From contig NZ_PTPZ01000004.1 of the NCBI RefSeq assembly GCF_002943105.1, positions 1 to 64,000 on the forward strand: 64,000 nt of DNA, read 5' to 3'. The translations under genes and the position numbers were made by a program. Below are positions 8,954-17,157 of this stretch, piece by piece. This DNA comes from Cloacibacterium normanense (lineage in GTDB: Bacteria; Bacteroidota; Bacteroidia; Flavobacteriales; Weeksellaceae). Positions within the stretch are counted from its first letter, which is position 1; every line of letters begins with the position of its first letter. Below the pieces are notes generated by a model. That model had not been told where the DNA came from. It saw nothing but the letters and a program-made list of their open reading frames with translations, and made no database searches.

Positions 8954-10770
8954 TGTATTTTGAAAATGATGAAAGGTTAGCTTATTTAAGAGCAAGAGGG
9001 AAAGTAATTTTAAATGCTTGCCCTGGTAGTGGAAAAACAACGACTATCGCAAAAAAGATTTTAGAATTAGAAAACTCAAAAGAAATTGGCGGTCATTCAG
9101 GTGTTGCCTGTTTGTCTTTTACAAATTCTGCCAAAGACGAAATCAATGAAGCATATAGAAAACTGAGTGGAAAATCACTTCAATTTCCTAACCATGTATC
9201 AACTATTGATAGTTTTATAAATAAATTTATAACACTACCCTTTTACAATTTACTAAATCGTGATTTTAACCGACCAAAAATTCTTGACCATACAACAATC
9301 CTAGATGATATGTGGAAAACCACATATGTAAAAAACGGGAAAACATTAGATGGTTTGTTAAGACCTTTAAATAATGCCGAGTATAAAGCGAAAAATAATA
9401 GAAGTATATTTCACTTATACCCCCCAAGTGAGATAAGAATTGAGCCTGATGGTACATTTTCTATAAATGGGAATCAACCATCTCCTGAAAAAGTTGAAAG
9501 AGAGAATTTTAACAAATATTGCCAACTTATTAAAAGTAAACAATTTACTAAAGGTCTAATATCAACTGGAGACTCTGCATATATAGCACTTTATTTACTA
9601 AAGAAAAATCCGAAGATTAGCGAATGGCTAAGTTTAAGATTTCCATTTATCATTATTGATGAAGCACAAGACAATTCAATAATGCAACACGCTATTTTCG
9701 AAGAACTTACCAAACAAGGATTAAACAATATTGAACTAATTGGAGACCCTTATCAAAGTTTGTATGAATGGCGCGACGCAAAACCAACTGAATTTCTTAG
9801 AAAGTATGAAGAAGATGATACTTGGCAATCATTTGACCTAACTGACAATAGACGCTCTCCTCAAAATATAGTTGACGTTTTTTCTAAAGTCAGAAGGCAA
9901 AATGATTCGAAAATCAATAGTGTTGATTGTCCAGAATTAGATGATTCAATTGTTATTTACAAATACAACAATAACAATCATCAAAAGATAATTAAACATT
10001 TTGATGATTGTTGTTCGAAATACAAGTACACTAAAAGTTGTATTGTTGTAAGAGGGAATTCATTAAAAGATTCGCTCTTAGGAAAAAAATCAGAACAAAG
10101 ACCTTGGGGAATTGATTTACCGAAAAGTATAATTTATGCTAAGAATCTCTATTTGAGTGGTGATATAAAAAATTCTATTAAAGAAATTCGAACAATATGC
10201 ATTCATCTAATTCATTCAGATATTACAGACTACCATAGTTTAAAAGAAATTGAAAAAGAAAAAAGCATAGACCCTTCTTTCAATTCTTTAATAATAACTA
10301 TTCTTGCGGAATTACCTGACTTTACTTTATCCATAAGTAATTGGACAACAAAAACGCAACAATTTTTAAAAGAAAAACTAAATTTAAATTACAACCTCGA
10401 CTTCAACTTAAGGAATAGAAAATCAACATATTTAGAAAAGGCTACATTGGACGAAAGTGTTGAAATTCATTTCAAGAAATCACATTCAGCGTTTAATATT
10501 CCAATAACAACAATACACCAAGTAAAAGGTCAGACTTTAGACTCAATACTTGTTTTCTTTAATGAAAAGAAACACAAAGACAATATAACTTTTGAAAATA
10601 TTTCAAATACTGAAAATATATTTCCAGATGAAACAAAAAGATTAATCTATGTAGCTTTATCGAGACCAAAATATTTATTGGCAATGGCATTTCCTGAATC
10701 AATAACAAACGAAGACCTTATAAAAAAATTTGGTGAAAAAATAAGAATTATAGAAGAAGATGAATTATAA
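8953..10770 (+). CDS. UvrD/Rep-family helicase, GajB-like
   Basis: 605-residue superfamily 1 helicase. Motif I is ACPGSGKTTT (about 22-31), Ia is SFTNSAKDEI, II is IIDEAQD (about 233-240), III is GDPYQSLYEW (about 263-272), IV is DNRRSP, V lies in TIHQVKGQTLDS and VI is YVALSRPKY (about 563-571). All catalytic motifs are present. Its ATG overlaps the stop of the preceding OLD nuclease gene by one base, implying translational coupling and a shared complex. In Gabija systems the helicase acts with the GajA nuclease in anti-phage defence. An IS110 element lies just beyond its 3' end. Confidence 0.86.
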   Translation: MYFENDERLAYLRARGKVILNACPGSGKTTTIAKKILELENSKEIGGHSGVACLSFTNSAKDEINEAYRKLSGKSLQFPNHVSTIDSFINKFITLPFYNLLNRDFNRPKILDHTTILDDMWKTTYVKNGKTLDGLLRPLNNAEYKAKNNRSIFHLYPPSEIRIEPDGTFSINGNQPSPEKVERENFNKYCQLIKSKQFTKGLISTGDSAYIALYLLKKNPKISEWLSLRFPFIIIDEAQDNSIMQHAIFEELTKQGLNNIELIGDPYQSLYEWRDAKPTEFLRKYEEDDTWQSFDLTDNRRSPQNIVDVFSKVRRQNDSKINSVDCPELDDSIVIYKYNNNNHQKIIKHFDDCCSKYKYTKSCIVVRGNSLKDSLLGKKSEQRPWGIDLPKSIIYAKNLYLSGDIKNSIKEIRTICIHLIHSDITDYHSLKEIEKEKSIDPSFNSLIITILAELPDFTLSISNWTTKTQQFLKEKLNLNYNLDFNLRNRKSTYLEKATLDESVEIHFKKSHSAFNIPITTIHQVKGQTLDSILVFFNEKKHKDNITFENISNTENIFPDETKRLIYVALSRPKYLLAMAFPESITNEDLIKKFGEKIRIIEEDEL

Positions 10771-10835
10771 AAACTATACCATAAATAACCCGATGGCGCA
10801 TTCTATGGCAAAAACCAAATAAAAATATAAAAATT

Positions 10836-11840
10836 TTAAGATGCAAATTTGTAAGTATTGACAAAAGGAGATTCTCTGCTAATGACAGCAAAAGCTCTGC
10901 TTACAATTTTGCATTTTATATTATTTAATACCAAGAGCGTATGTTTGCCTTCATCTCTTTTTCGTTGGTAATATTCCTTTAGTTCTGCATCGTATTTTAT
11001 AGCATTTAATGCTACGAGATGTAGAAGAGATTTTATTTTCTTATCAGCAAAATGATTTACTTTGGTTCTCGCTCTTACACTTGAGCCAGAACTATACTCA
11101 AAAGGAGCAATGCCAGAATAACAAGCAAACTTTCTCCAATCCTTAAAAACACTAAATCCTTTAGTTGCTAATAAAAAATACAAAGCAGTAACATCACCTA
11201 TTCCTGGTATACTTTTGAGCAAAGCTTTTTGTTGTTTTAGCTTTTCATTTTGCTCTATTATTTTATTGATTTTTTCTTCAATAGATTTAAGAGCTTTCTT
11301 TAAATGAGTAAGAATTTTTCTGTTTATAGGATTCACGATCTTAAATACCGAGTTGGGAAGAAAGCCTTCTGCCTCATTAGTAGAATCAAAAGTTTTGATG
11401 GCTTCTATCACTTTTTCTCTTTCAGCAAATAAGAATTTAAGTTGAAGGATTTCAATTTGTGGAACTGATGACAAGGTGATTTTGTCCAGATTTCTTAAGC
11501 CATATAATGCAATATCTTTTGCATCAGTTTTATCAGATTTACCACGAGTAATCCCTTTTGATTTTTTAATTTCCAAAGCAGGAATTTCAGCAAAATCACA
11601 TTTTCTTTCAGAAAGAAAAATATTTAAAGGCATAGAATATACCCCCGTGTTTTCAAAAGAAAACAACACCTCATTGAGAGATACTTTTAGCTTTTTAAAA
11701 TGATTCAGTAACAATTTAATCCCATGAGAATTATTCTCTGTTTTTCCCTGTATTAGAACATTAGCTTTTGCGTCAATAATGCAAAAATCTAGAGTAGACT
11801 TAGACACATCAATTCCTGTAAAAACATTGAATTTTTTCAT
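10836..11840 (-). CDS. IS110-family DEDD transposase
   Basis: 334 residues. The N-terminal DEDD (RuvC-like) domain shows GIDVSKSTLDF at about 9-19, the acidic FENTGVY segment, and KSDKTDAKDIALYGL with the catalytic D residues. A helical linker follows, then a C-terminal Transposase_20 domain with the helix-hairpin-helix SIPGIGDVTALYFL and the catalytic-serine region SGIAPFEYSSGSS. Length is typical and the frame is open throughout, so it is probably active. IS110 recombinases use a bridge RNA transcribed from the element's own non-coding end to choose target and donor sites. Confidence 0.93.
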   Translation of the reverse strand: MKKFNVFTGIDVSKSTLDFCIIDAKANVLIQGKTENNSHGIKLLLNHFKKLKVSLNEVLFSFENTGVYSMPLNIFLSERKCDFAEIPALEIKKSKGITRGKSDKTDAKDIALYGLRNLDKITLSSVPQIEILQLKFLFAEREKVIEAIKTFDSTNEAEGFLPNSVFKIVNPINRKILTHLKKALKSIEEKINKIIEQNEKLKQQKALLKSIPGIGDVTALYFLLATKGFSVFKDWRKFACYSGIAPFEYSSGSSVRARTKVNHFADKKIKSLLHLVALNAIKYDAELKEYYQRKRDEGKHTLLVLNNIKCKIVSRAFAVISRESPFVNTYKFAS

Positions 11841-11967
11841 AACTTTGTATTTAGTGAAATAAAAAGTGTTGAATGTCTCTAAAGCCTTTATTAGACCTAA
11901 AAATCTATCATTCTATCTAAAGTCATTCAACGGTTATCAAAGAGAATGCAGAGGACTAATGCGCCAT
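11841..11967. ncRNA. Possible bridge RNA region of the IS110 element
   Basis: This is the longer non-coding end of the element, upstream of the transposase. In IS110-group elements the bridge RNA is encoded here. I could not derive the two-loop fold or the target/donor guide matches by eye, so only the location is supported, not the RNA itself. Confidence 0.25.
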
Positions 11968-12896
11968 ATAAGCCTATTAGCTTTGCGGATTTGATAGTTC
12001 ACCTCTGCTTTTCTTTGAATAAATTTAGCTCTTTTTATAGAATACAAAGTAAAGGCGGATTTTTAATCCGTGCCCTTAAAACAAAGCCGTTCCCTTAAAA
12101 CACACTAAAACGTTCACTTCTTAATAACATCGCAAGGTTCCAAAACCACCGCTGTCCGCAGCAAGTAACATAATGAACATTATACGCACTACCTAGCTAC
12201 AGAGAGCTGTCTCCACCCAGCCAGCCCTGAGCCTGCCGAAGGGTTCCGCCATCATCCCTGCATAGTCCCTATAATGTGGCATTATGTTAAATGCCTTCCT
12301 AGCAACAGGCAAAGCCTTTATGCGCTACACCTTCCAATCGCTCATTAGGTCAAAATAAATACAGAAACCAAAAGTGATCTCTAAATCTCCCTACATACTC
12401 GATCTTCAAAGCCTGTTATGTCTGAGTATATTAGTAAACTCAACACGGTATCCAAAATATAGTTTTATATAAAATATTTCAGATATACTAAAATTCATAT
12501 CCATTAAAATTCTATTTTATTGTCTTTTGGAGTAGAAGGTAGCTTTTTATTTCTATTGTCAAGTTGGATTTATTTAATACTACAACTCGCATAACTATAA
12601 TTAAAAAAATCAATTTCTAAATACTTAAAAAGGCAATAATCTATCATAATTAATGTAATTAGAGTCTTAATCATAATATCTAATAATTTCTATAACTAAT
12701 TATTAATATTGGAACTTTTTTTAAACTTATCATTATAGATAGAAATAGATTTTTTAAGTTAAACTTTAGCACTTGTTAATTCTGTATAAAATAAGCATAG
12801 CCTTTACAATAACTAGAACAATTAAATGTTTACTTTTAATTTAATAAAATCTTTTTTTATTCATAAAATTACTTCTTTCTGATTAAGCATTTTTTT
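11968..12896. other. Non-coding stretch between IS110 and the broken integrase
   Basis: About 930 bp without a convincing gene on either strand. The part up to about 12,420 is richer in G+C and carries a copy of the CCTGAGCCTGCCGAAGG-type repeat near 12,228 and a palindrome ATAATG-TGG-CATTAT near 12,271. From 12,450 to 12,896 it is very AT-rich with many stops in all frames. It may be decayed coding DNA, but I recognise nothing in it. Confidence 0.5.
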
Positions 12897-14090
12897 TTAA
12901 TTACTCATGTCTTCACTTACTTTTTTATCTAAAATTTTAGCATAATGTTGAGTAGTTTTAATGCTTTTATGCCCAAGCATTTTACTTACGCTCTCCATTG
13001 ATACATTATTAGATAAAGTAACAGTAGTAGCAAATGTGTGTCTTGCACAATGAAAAGTAAGTTTTTTATTGATATTACAATTATCAGCTATTGTTTTTAA
13101 ATATTCATTTACTTTTTGGTTTGAATAGACTGGAAGCAATTTTCCAGAATTGGAAACTAATTGATGATTTTCATATTTTCTAATAATTTCTTCTGCTATT
13201 GGCAACAAAGGAATATTTGAATTCGTTCCAGTTTTTTGGCGATTTGTCATTATCCAAAAGTTTCTGTCAACATCTATAGTTATTTGTTCTTTAGTAAGGT
13301 TAAAAATATCTATGTAAGCCAATCCAGTGTAACAACTGAAGATAAAAATATCTCTAACTATATTCAATCCACTACCAATAAAATCTTTATTTTTAATTGT
13401 TTTTATTTCTTTCTCTGAAAGAAAATTAACATTTACTTCCTGTAATTTACCTTTGTAAAAAATTACCAAATCTTTTTCAATCCAATTATTCTGATAACAC
13501 AATTTTAATATTTTACTTAAATTTTTAGTGTGTTTTACTGCTGAATTATTATTTATATTGGGTTTGGATCGCAAGAAAAAATCAAAATCGTTTAGAAATG
13601 ACGGTTCCAATTTCTGAATATCAATATCAGATTTTTTATGAACCTTCCACAAAAATTCTTTTAAATGAGCCAAGCAAGTTTTAAAATTCTTAAGTGTAGC
13701 TGGTGCGTATTCCTTACCCAAAAGTTTTTCAATTTTAGAATTGTGTTCTTCAAAAATTGGAATGAGGTATCTTTCAGTAGTATTAGCACCTGTTAATAAG
13801 TTTTTAATGTCTAATGCAGCGAAACTTTCCCTTGACATCGCTAATTTGTTTTCCAAGATTAGAACATTGGATTGCAAGATGTCTAAATACTTATTTATAG
13901 CTCTCGCTTCTTCAGAATTACCCTTTAAACGATTTTGAGCGGAACTCCATTTGGAAATTTCAACATCTTTTCCAGTAGAAAATTCTGCTCGCTTTCCATT
14001 CACGGTAATCCGCAATTAAATAGGAACGCGTAAATTAGATTTTGTTTTGGATTTTTTCGCATAGAATAATACCGAAATTTTTGCATTCAT
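12897..14090 (-). pseudogene. Tyrosine recombinase/integrase interrupted by one nonsense codon
   Basis: Reading from the ATG at 14088-14090 the frame encodes a normal Bacteroidota integrase N-terminus (MNAKISVLFYAKKSK, then VPI), hits TAA at 14016-14018 exactly where related proteins have a tyrosine (VPIYLRIT), and continues in the same frame for 372 residues to 12897. The downstream part has an arm-binding N-terminal region, a SAM-like core-binding domain (about 90-190) and a catalytic domain with HCARH, LGHKSIKTTQHYAKI and the tyrosine nucleophile. The first catalytic Arg position reads TGLAYID rather than TGLRxxD, a variant seen in integrases of Bacteroidota conjugative elements. A TTG directly after the stop could restart translation. 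I call it a broken gene, or a sequencing error at one base. Confidence 0.8.
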
Positions 14091-14184
14091 ACTGGTGACT
14101 TTAAAAGTTAAAATAAATTTAAAGTGCCCTTTTTCACAAGATGTTCAAAAATGAAACAAGCTTATACATGGGCTTTTCCAGAGA

Positions 14185-14227
14185 ATTCGGTTACCAATAT
14201 GCTTAAAAAATTTAGAGGTAACCGAAT
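14185..14227. repeat. 11-bp inverted repeat upstream of the integrase
   Basis: ATTCGGTTACC at 14185-14195 is repeated perfectly inverted at 14217-14227 with 21 bp between. It lies about 95 bp upstream of the integrase start. A third related GGTCACC follows at 14229. It may be a recombinase or regulator binding site. There is no T run, so it is not an obvious terminator. Confidence 0.5.
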
Positions 14228-14285
14228 AGGTCACCTTACGAATTGAGAAAAATTGATATTATTTGATATCTAATAAAAACAAAAA

Positions 14286-14311
14286 GCCCCTAAATCTTAC
14301 GATTTAAGGGC
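14286..14311 (-). terminator. Intrinsic terminator downstream of the rep region
   Basis: 11-bp stem with one mismatch around a TTAC loop, flanked on the plus strand by an A run, so it terminates minus-strand transcripts coming from the rep/iteron region. Confidence 0.7.
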
Positions 14312-14538
14312 AATTGCTTGAAATTGAACATTTCAACGTGGTTTCTCCAGGAAATATATTTGAATTTTCTAATATTTCAACAAGTGGAATATTTTTGGTC
14401 TGATTAATATTCATTTTCAAAATATTTTTTCTTTTCTAAAGCAAAAACCTTTTTATTTATAATATTAAATACTTTTAATATAAACTTTTAGTTATTGCTT
14501 TAAAGCACTTTAAATAAAAGGTTTAATACAATTTTAAA

Positions 14539-14791
14539 AGGAGTGCAATTCCGCATTCCTCAGGAGTACTAATCCGCAAACATCCGAGCGGTAATCCGCA
14601 AATATGATATATTTCAAAGGAGTCAAAATCCGCAAACTAATTTCAAATTGTTAAAAGTTATCCACAATCTTATGATTAATTTAAATCAAAGGAGTTCAAA
14701 TCCGCAAATTAGACAATTCATCATCTCAAAAATGATGATATTTTATTATTAAGGAGCGCAATTCCGCATTTCTAGGGAGTTCAAATCCGTA
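14539..14791. repeat. Iteron array: seven 17-bp repeats of a plasmid-type origin
   Basis: Seven direct repeats with consensus AGGAGTNCAAATCCGCA start at 14539, 14562, 14584, 14618, 14690, 14752 and 14775. Three of the intervals are 22-23 bp, about two helical turns. The copies at 14562, 14618 and 14690 keep the AATCCGCAAA end exactly; 14584 is the most diverged. All face the same way. The array sits directly downstream of a Rep-like gene and surrounds a perfect DnaA box, which is the layout of an iteron-controlled replication origin. It is the clearest sign that this island has or had an autonomously replicating form. Confidence 0.85.
14658..14666 (+). promoter_or_regulatory. DnaA box
   Basis: TTATCCACA, a perfect match to the strong DnaA-binding consensus, in the 55-bp gap between the fourth and fifth iterons and followed by AT-rich DNA. 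Confidence 0.7.
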
Positions 14792-14805
14792 AATGTTGTT
14801 TTCTA

Positions 14806-15120
14806 TCACAAAATTTTTGGATGAGCATTTGGAAACATTTTTCCTGTTGGCGTTTTTTCATAAGATGAAATAAGAAATTTTAGAATTTGTTCTAAAAAAT
14901 CTTTATTTTCATAAACCGTTGCTTTAACTTTATTTTTTCGGCAAAATTTGATGAAATTATTGTAGGCTTCTTCTATTAAAAATCTACTTCTTGGTTGATT
15001 TTTATATTCTGATATAAAAAGAGATGCTATATTTACATCTAATTTATGCCTTGTCATAAAATACCTAATTCTTTGATTTTTAGAAATTGACAATTTAGAA
15101 TCTAGTGAAATTGATTCGTC
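14806..15120 (-). pseudogene. C-terminal continuation of the Rep-like protein after a stop codon
   Basis: This open frame is in the same reading frame as the Rep-like gene upstream and begins directly after its TAA (15151-15153), with IIPYYVKKINDESI and then a helical basic region ending at 14806. No ATG occurs before the long part; the only available early starts are TTG or ATT. I therefore read it as the severed C-terminal third of a roughly 364-residue initiator, although a separately translated small protein cannot be excluded. The last bases are 15 bp from the final iteron. Confidence 0.5.
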
Positions 15121-15150
15121 ATTAATTTTCTTTACATAATATGGGATAAT

Positions 15151-15900
15151 TTAAATTTTATTCAACTTGTAAGAATAGTTGAATGAAATATTAGAGTACT
15201 TATCCAAGATAATTCTAGCATTTCTCAAAAATTTTGAACAAAAATCTCCTGTATTTTTATAATTTAGTCTGAATTTTTTGTTTAAAGTTTCTAATTTAAG
15301 TTCTGTGCCTTCTTTTGGCAATTTATACAACCAAAGTGCAAAAAGAATATGCTTGTTATTTTTAACATTATAGACCAAATTATAAAGCACATTATTGTAT
15401 TTAGAAATAACAATAATTTTCTTTAGCCAAAAACTATTTATCAAAAAACTTGTTTTTCCCCTTTCACTATATGAAGGATGAGAAATTAATCCACCAAAAG
15501 TTTTATTTTTTTCTCCTTTTGAATTTTCTGATACATGCCAATTCATTTTGTATCTTACTAAAAACTCAAAAGCTTGAATAATTTGATGCGTACTTCTTGA
15601 AGGAGATATTTTATCGTTTTTAATGGTTAATTGAGCAAAAATATTATTATCTGTTTCAAATTCTTCTTCAAAAAGAGATAGCTGTCTTGGTCTATCTTCG
15701 GGTCTAAATTGTTCATTACCGACAATTGAAATAATATTAAAAATAACTCTCAAAGCATTTATAGGAACATCAATAAATGAGTCATCCTCAATTAAGAAAT
15801 CATTAAAAAATTCATTAGGAAACCTTATCCAATTAGAAGAAATACTGTCTTTATTAAAAGACTTTTTGATGATTATTCTCTTTTTATCCAAAATAGACAT
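15151..15900 (-). CDS. Putative replication initiator (Rep-like), possibly truncated by a nonsense codon
   Basis: 249 residues, very AT-rich codon use. The first half (ALRVIFNIISIVGNEQFRPED, then a polar stretch and FLVRYKMNWHV) and the second half (ILFALWLYKLPKEGTELKLETLNKKFRLNYK, ending NISFNYSYKLNKI) look like the two winged-helix domains of Rep_3-type plasmid initiators. Support is mainly from context: iterons and a DnaA box lie just downstream and an excisionase-like gene lies 8 bp upstream. The frame stays open for another 114 codons after the TAA, so the protein may have lost its C-terminal third. Recognition at family level is moderate. Confidence 0.6.
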   Translation of the reverse strand: MSILDKKRIIIKKSFNKDSISSNWIRFPNEFFNDFLIEDDSFIDVPINALRVIFNIISIVGNEQFRPEDRPRQLSLFEEEFETDNNIFAQLTIKNDKISPSRSTHQIIQAFEFLVRYKMNWHVSENSKGEKNKTFGGLISHPSYSERGKTSFLINSFWLKKIIVISKYNNVLYNLVYNVKNNKHILFALWLYKLPKEGTELKLETLNKKFRLNYKNTGDFCSKFLRNARIILDKYSNISFNYSYKLNKI

Positions 15901-15908
15901 CTCTAATA

Positions 15909-16220
15909 TTATTTCTTTCTAAAAGAATACTCTAATGCTTCTTGAGAAATTTCATCATTTGATTTTTCTTTATTTTGCAATAGCCATTCATCTACTTTTT
16001 TTCTCTCAAAAAATAGTACTTTTCCATTAGGCTTTGAAAATGGAATTGAATTTGTGTGAACTAATTTATAGATATAGGATTTTTTAAATCCTGTATAATC
16101 TGCTAGTTCTTCAACATTTAAAATAGTTTTAAGACCGAAAATATGTTTCTCAATTCGGTTAAGTTTGTGGAGGATAATTTCATTTTCCATTGCTATATTT
16201 TTTTTGATTTTATAAAGCAA
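15909..16220 (-). CDS. Excisionase-like helix-turn-helix protein
   Basis: 103 residues with a MerR/excisionase-type HTH_17 domain in the middle: LNVEELADYTGFKKSYIYKL is the helix-turn-helix, and the FSKPNGKVLFFERKKVDEWL segment is the wing and following helix. Such proteins direct excision of integrative elements or regulate their genes. A second ATG at 16190 gives a 93-residue form starting MENEIILHKL, the more family-like start. It lies 8 bp ahead of the Rep-like gene, probably in one transcript. Confidence 0.78.
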   Translation of the reverse strand: MLYKIKKNIAMENEIILHKLNRIEKHIFGLKTILNVEELADYTGFKKSYIYKLVHTNSIPFSKPNGKVLFFERKKVDEWLLQNKEKSNDEISQEALEYSFRKK

Positions 16221-16293
16221 AGGAAATTATAACGTAATGATTTTGAAATAGTACTATAGTCAAAATTACTATTAATAAAGGCTTTAAGACTAT

Positions 16294-17094
16294 TTATTTT
16301 GAATATTTCTTAAGATTAAAAGATGAATAAGCACTATTTAAATTTTCATATTTAATGGCAATACTTAAATCATTTTCATACTTTTCAAATTTTTCACATA
16401 TAAATTCTAGAAATTTCCTTCTCTGTTTTTTAGTAAAAAGTTCCTTTCCTTCATTAACAAGAGTATGGGTCAAGTAAAATAAACCTGTATAAGTAACAAC
16501 ATTCTTTCCAGAAGTACCTATCCATTTTATTTTATTACTAATAGGATTACCTGATAAAAAATCCCTAAAATCATCTATTGATGAACTGTGAATATTTTCA
16601 ATATTATCTTTTATAAAGTCTTCAATTTCATTTTTTGAATAAAGTTTTAAAGAAATTTCATCTGATATAAATACTTTAATTTCACGAAGTAAAGATGTTT
16701 CAAAATCACTTTTCCAAATAAAATTTCCTAATAATAAAACACCAAAACTTAAGTATAAAAAAAATAAAAAATTTGTAATCATTCCTAAAACATCTTTTTC
16801 GCCATATTTTAGCTCAGCAAAGGATAAATAAAATATACCAAAATATGATATATATATTAATATTCTAGGCCTTTGCACTCTCTTATCCCACCAATAATTA
16901 TCAATACAAAAAAAGTAATACAAAACCCACTTAACATTAGTTTTTAAAAATGGAAAAAGTATATATAAAATAGAAATTAAAGCTATAAGTTTTAAAATTT
17001 GACTATTAAATTCGTTTGGTATTAAGTAAATGATAAAAGTCAAGAAACAAGCAAATAAAAAAGTAATAGGAAAAATATATTTTGTTTTTGACAT
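16294..17094 (-). CDS. Membrane protein of unknown function on the mobile element
   Basis: 266 residues. The N-terminal half has about four hydrophobic segments (roughly 7-25, 33-52, 78-95 and 105-125). The C-terminal half (about 130-266) is charged and probably cytoplasmic, with KIKWIGTSGKNVVTYTG and a lysine-rich helix FTKKQRRKFLEFICEKFEKY. Codon use is extremely AT-rich, like the rep gene. It lies between the excisionase-like gene and the intact integrase, so it is cargo of the element. I do not recognise the family. Confidence 0.6.
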   Translation of the reverse strand: MSKTKYIFPITFLFACFLTFIIYLIPNEFNSQILKLIALISILYILFPFLKTNVKWVLYYFFCIDNYWWDKRVQRPRILIYISYFGIFYLSFAELKYGEKDVLGMITNFLFFLYLSFGVLLLGNFIWKSDFETSLLREIKVFISDEISLKLYSKNEIEDFIKDNIENIHSSSIDDFRDFLSGNPISNKIKWIGTSGKNVVTYTGLFYLTHTLVNEGKELFTKKQRRKFLEFICEKFEKYENDLSIAIKYENLNSAYSSFNLKKYSK

Positions 17095-17157
17095 AATTAA
17101 TAGATTATTTAATGAAATTTTAATTTTTGGTATTTATTTACTAATGAAATATAAAAC

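Larger units (their letters stand above)
10793..11967. mobile_element. IS110-family insertion sequence (approximate ends)
   Basis: The transposase gene is bracketed by a 10-bp inverted repeat, ATGGCGCATT at 10793-10802 and its complement at 11958-11967. Short sub-terminal repeats of this kind are known in the IS1111 branch of IS110; most IS110 elements have none. True ends cannot be fixed without an empty site. About 127 bp of non-coding DNA lies upstream of the gene inside the repeats and only about 33 bp downstream. No target duplication is expected for this family and none was identified. Confidence 0.6.

Noticed and set aside
14539-14791. Possible CRISPR array
   Set aside because: The repeats are 17 bp, degenerate and irregularly spaced without unique spacers of constant length; no cas genes. 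The iteron reading fits better.
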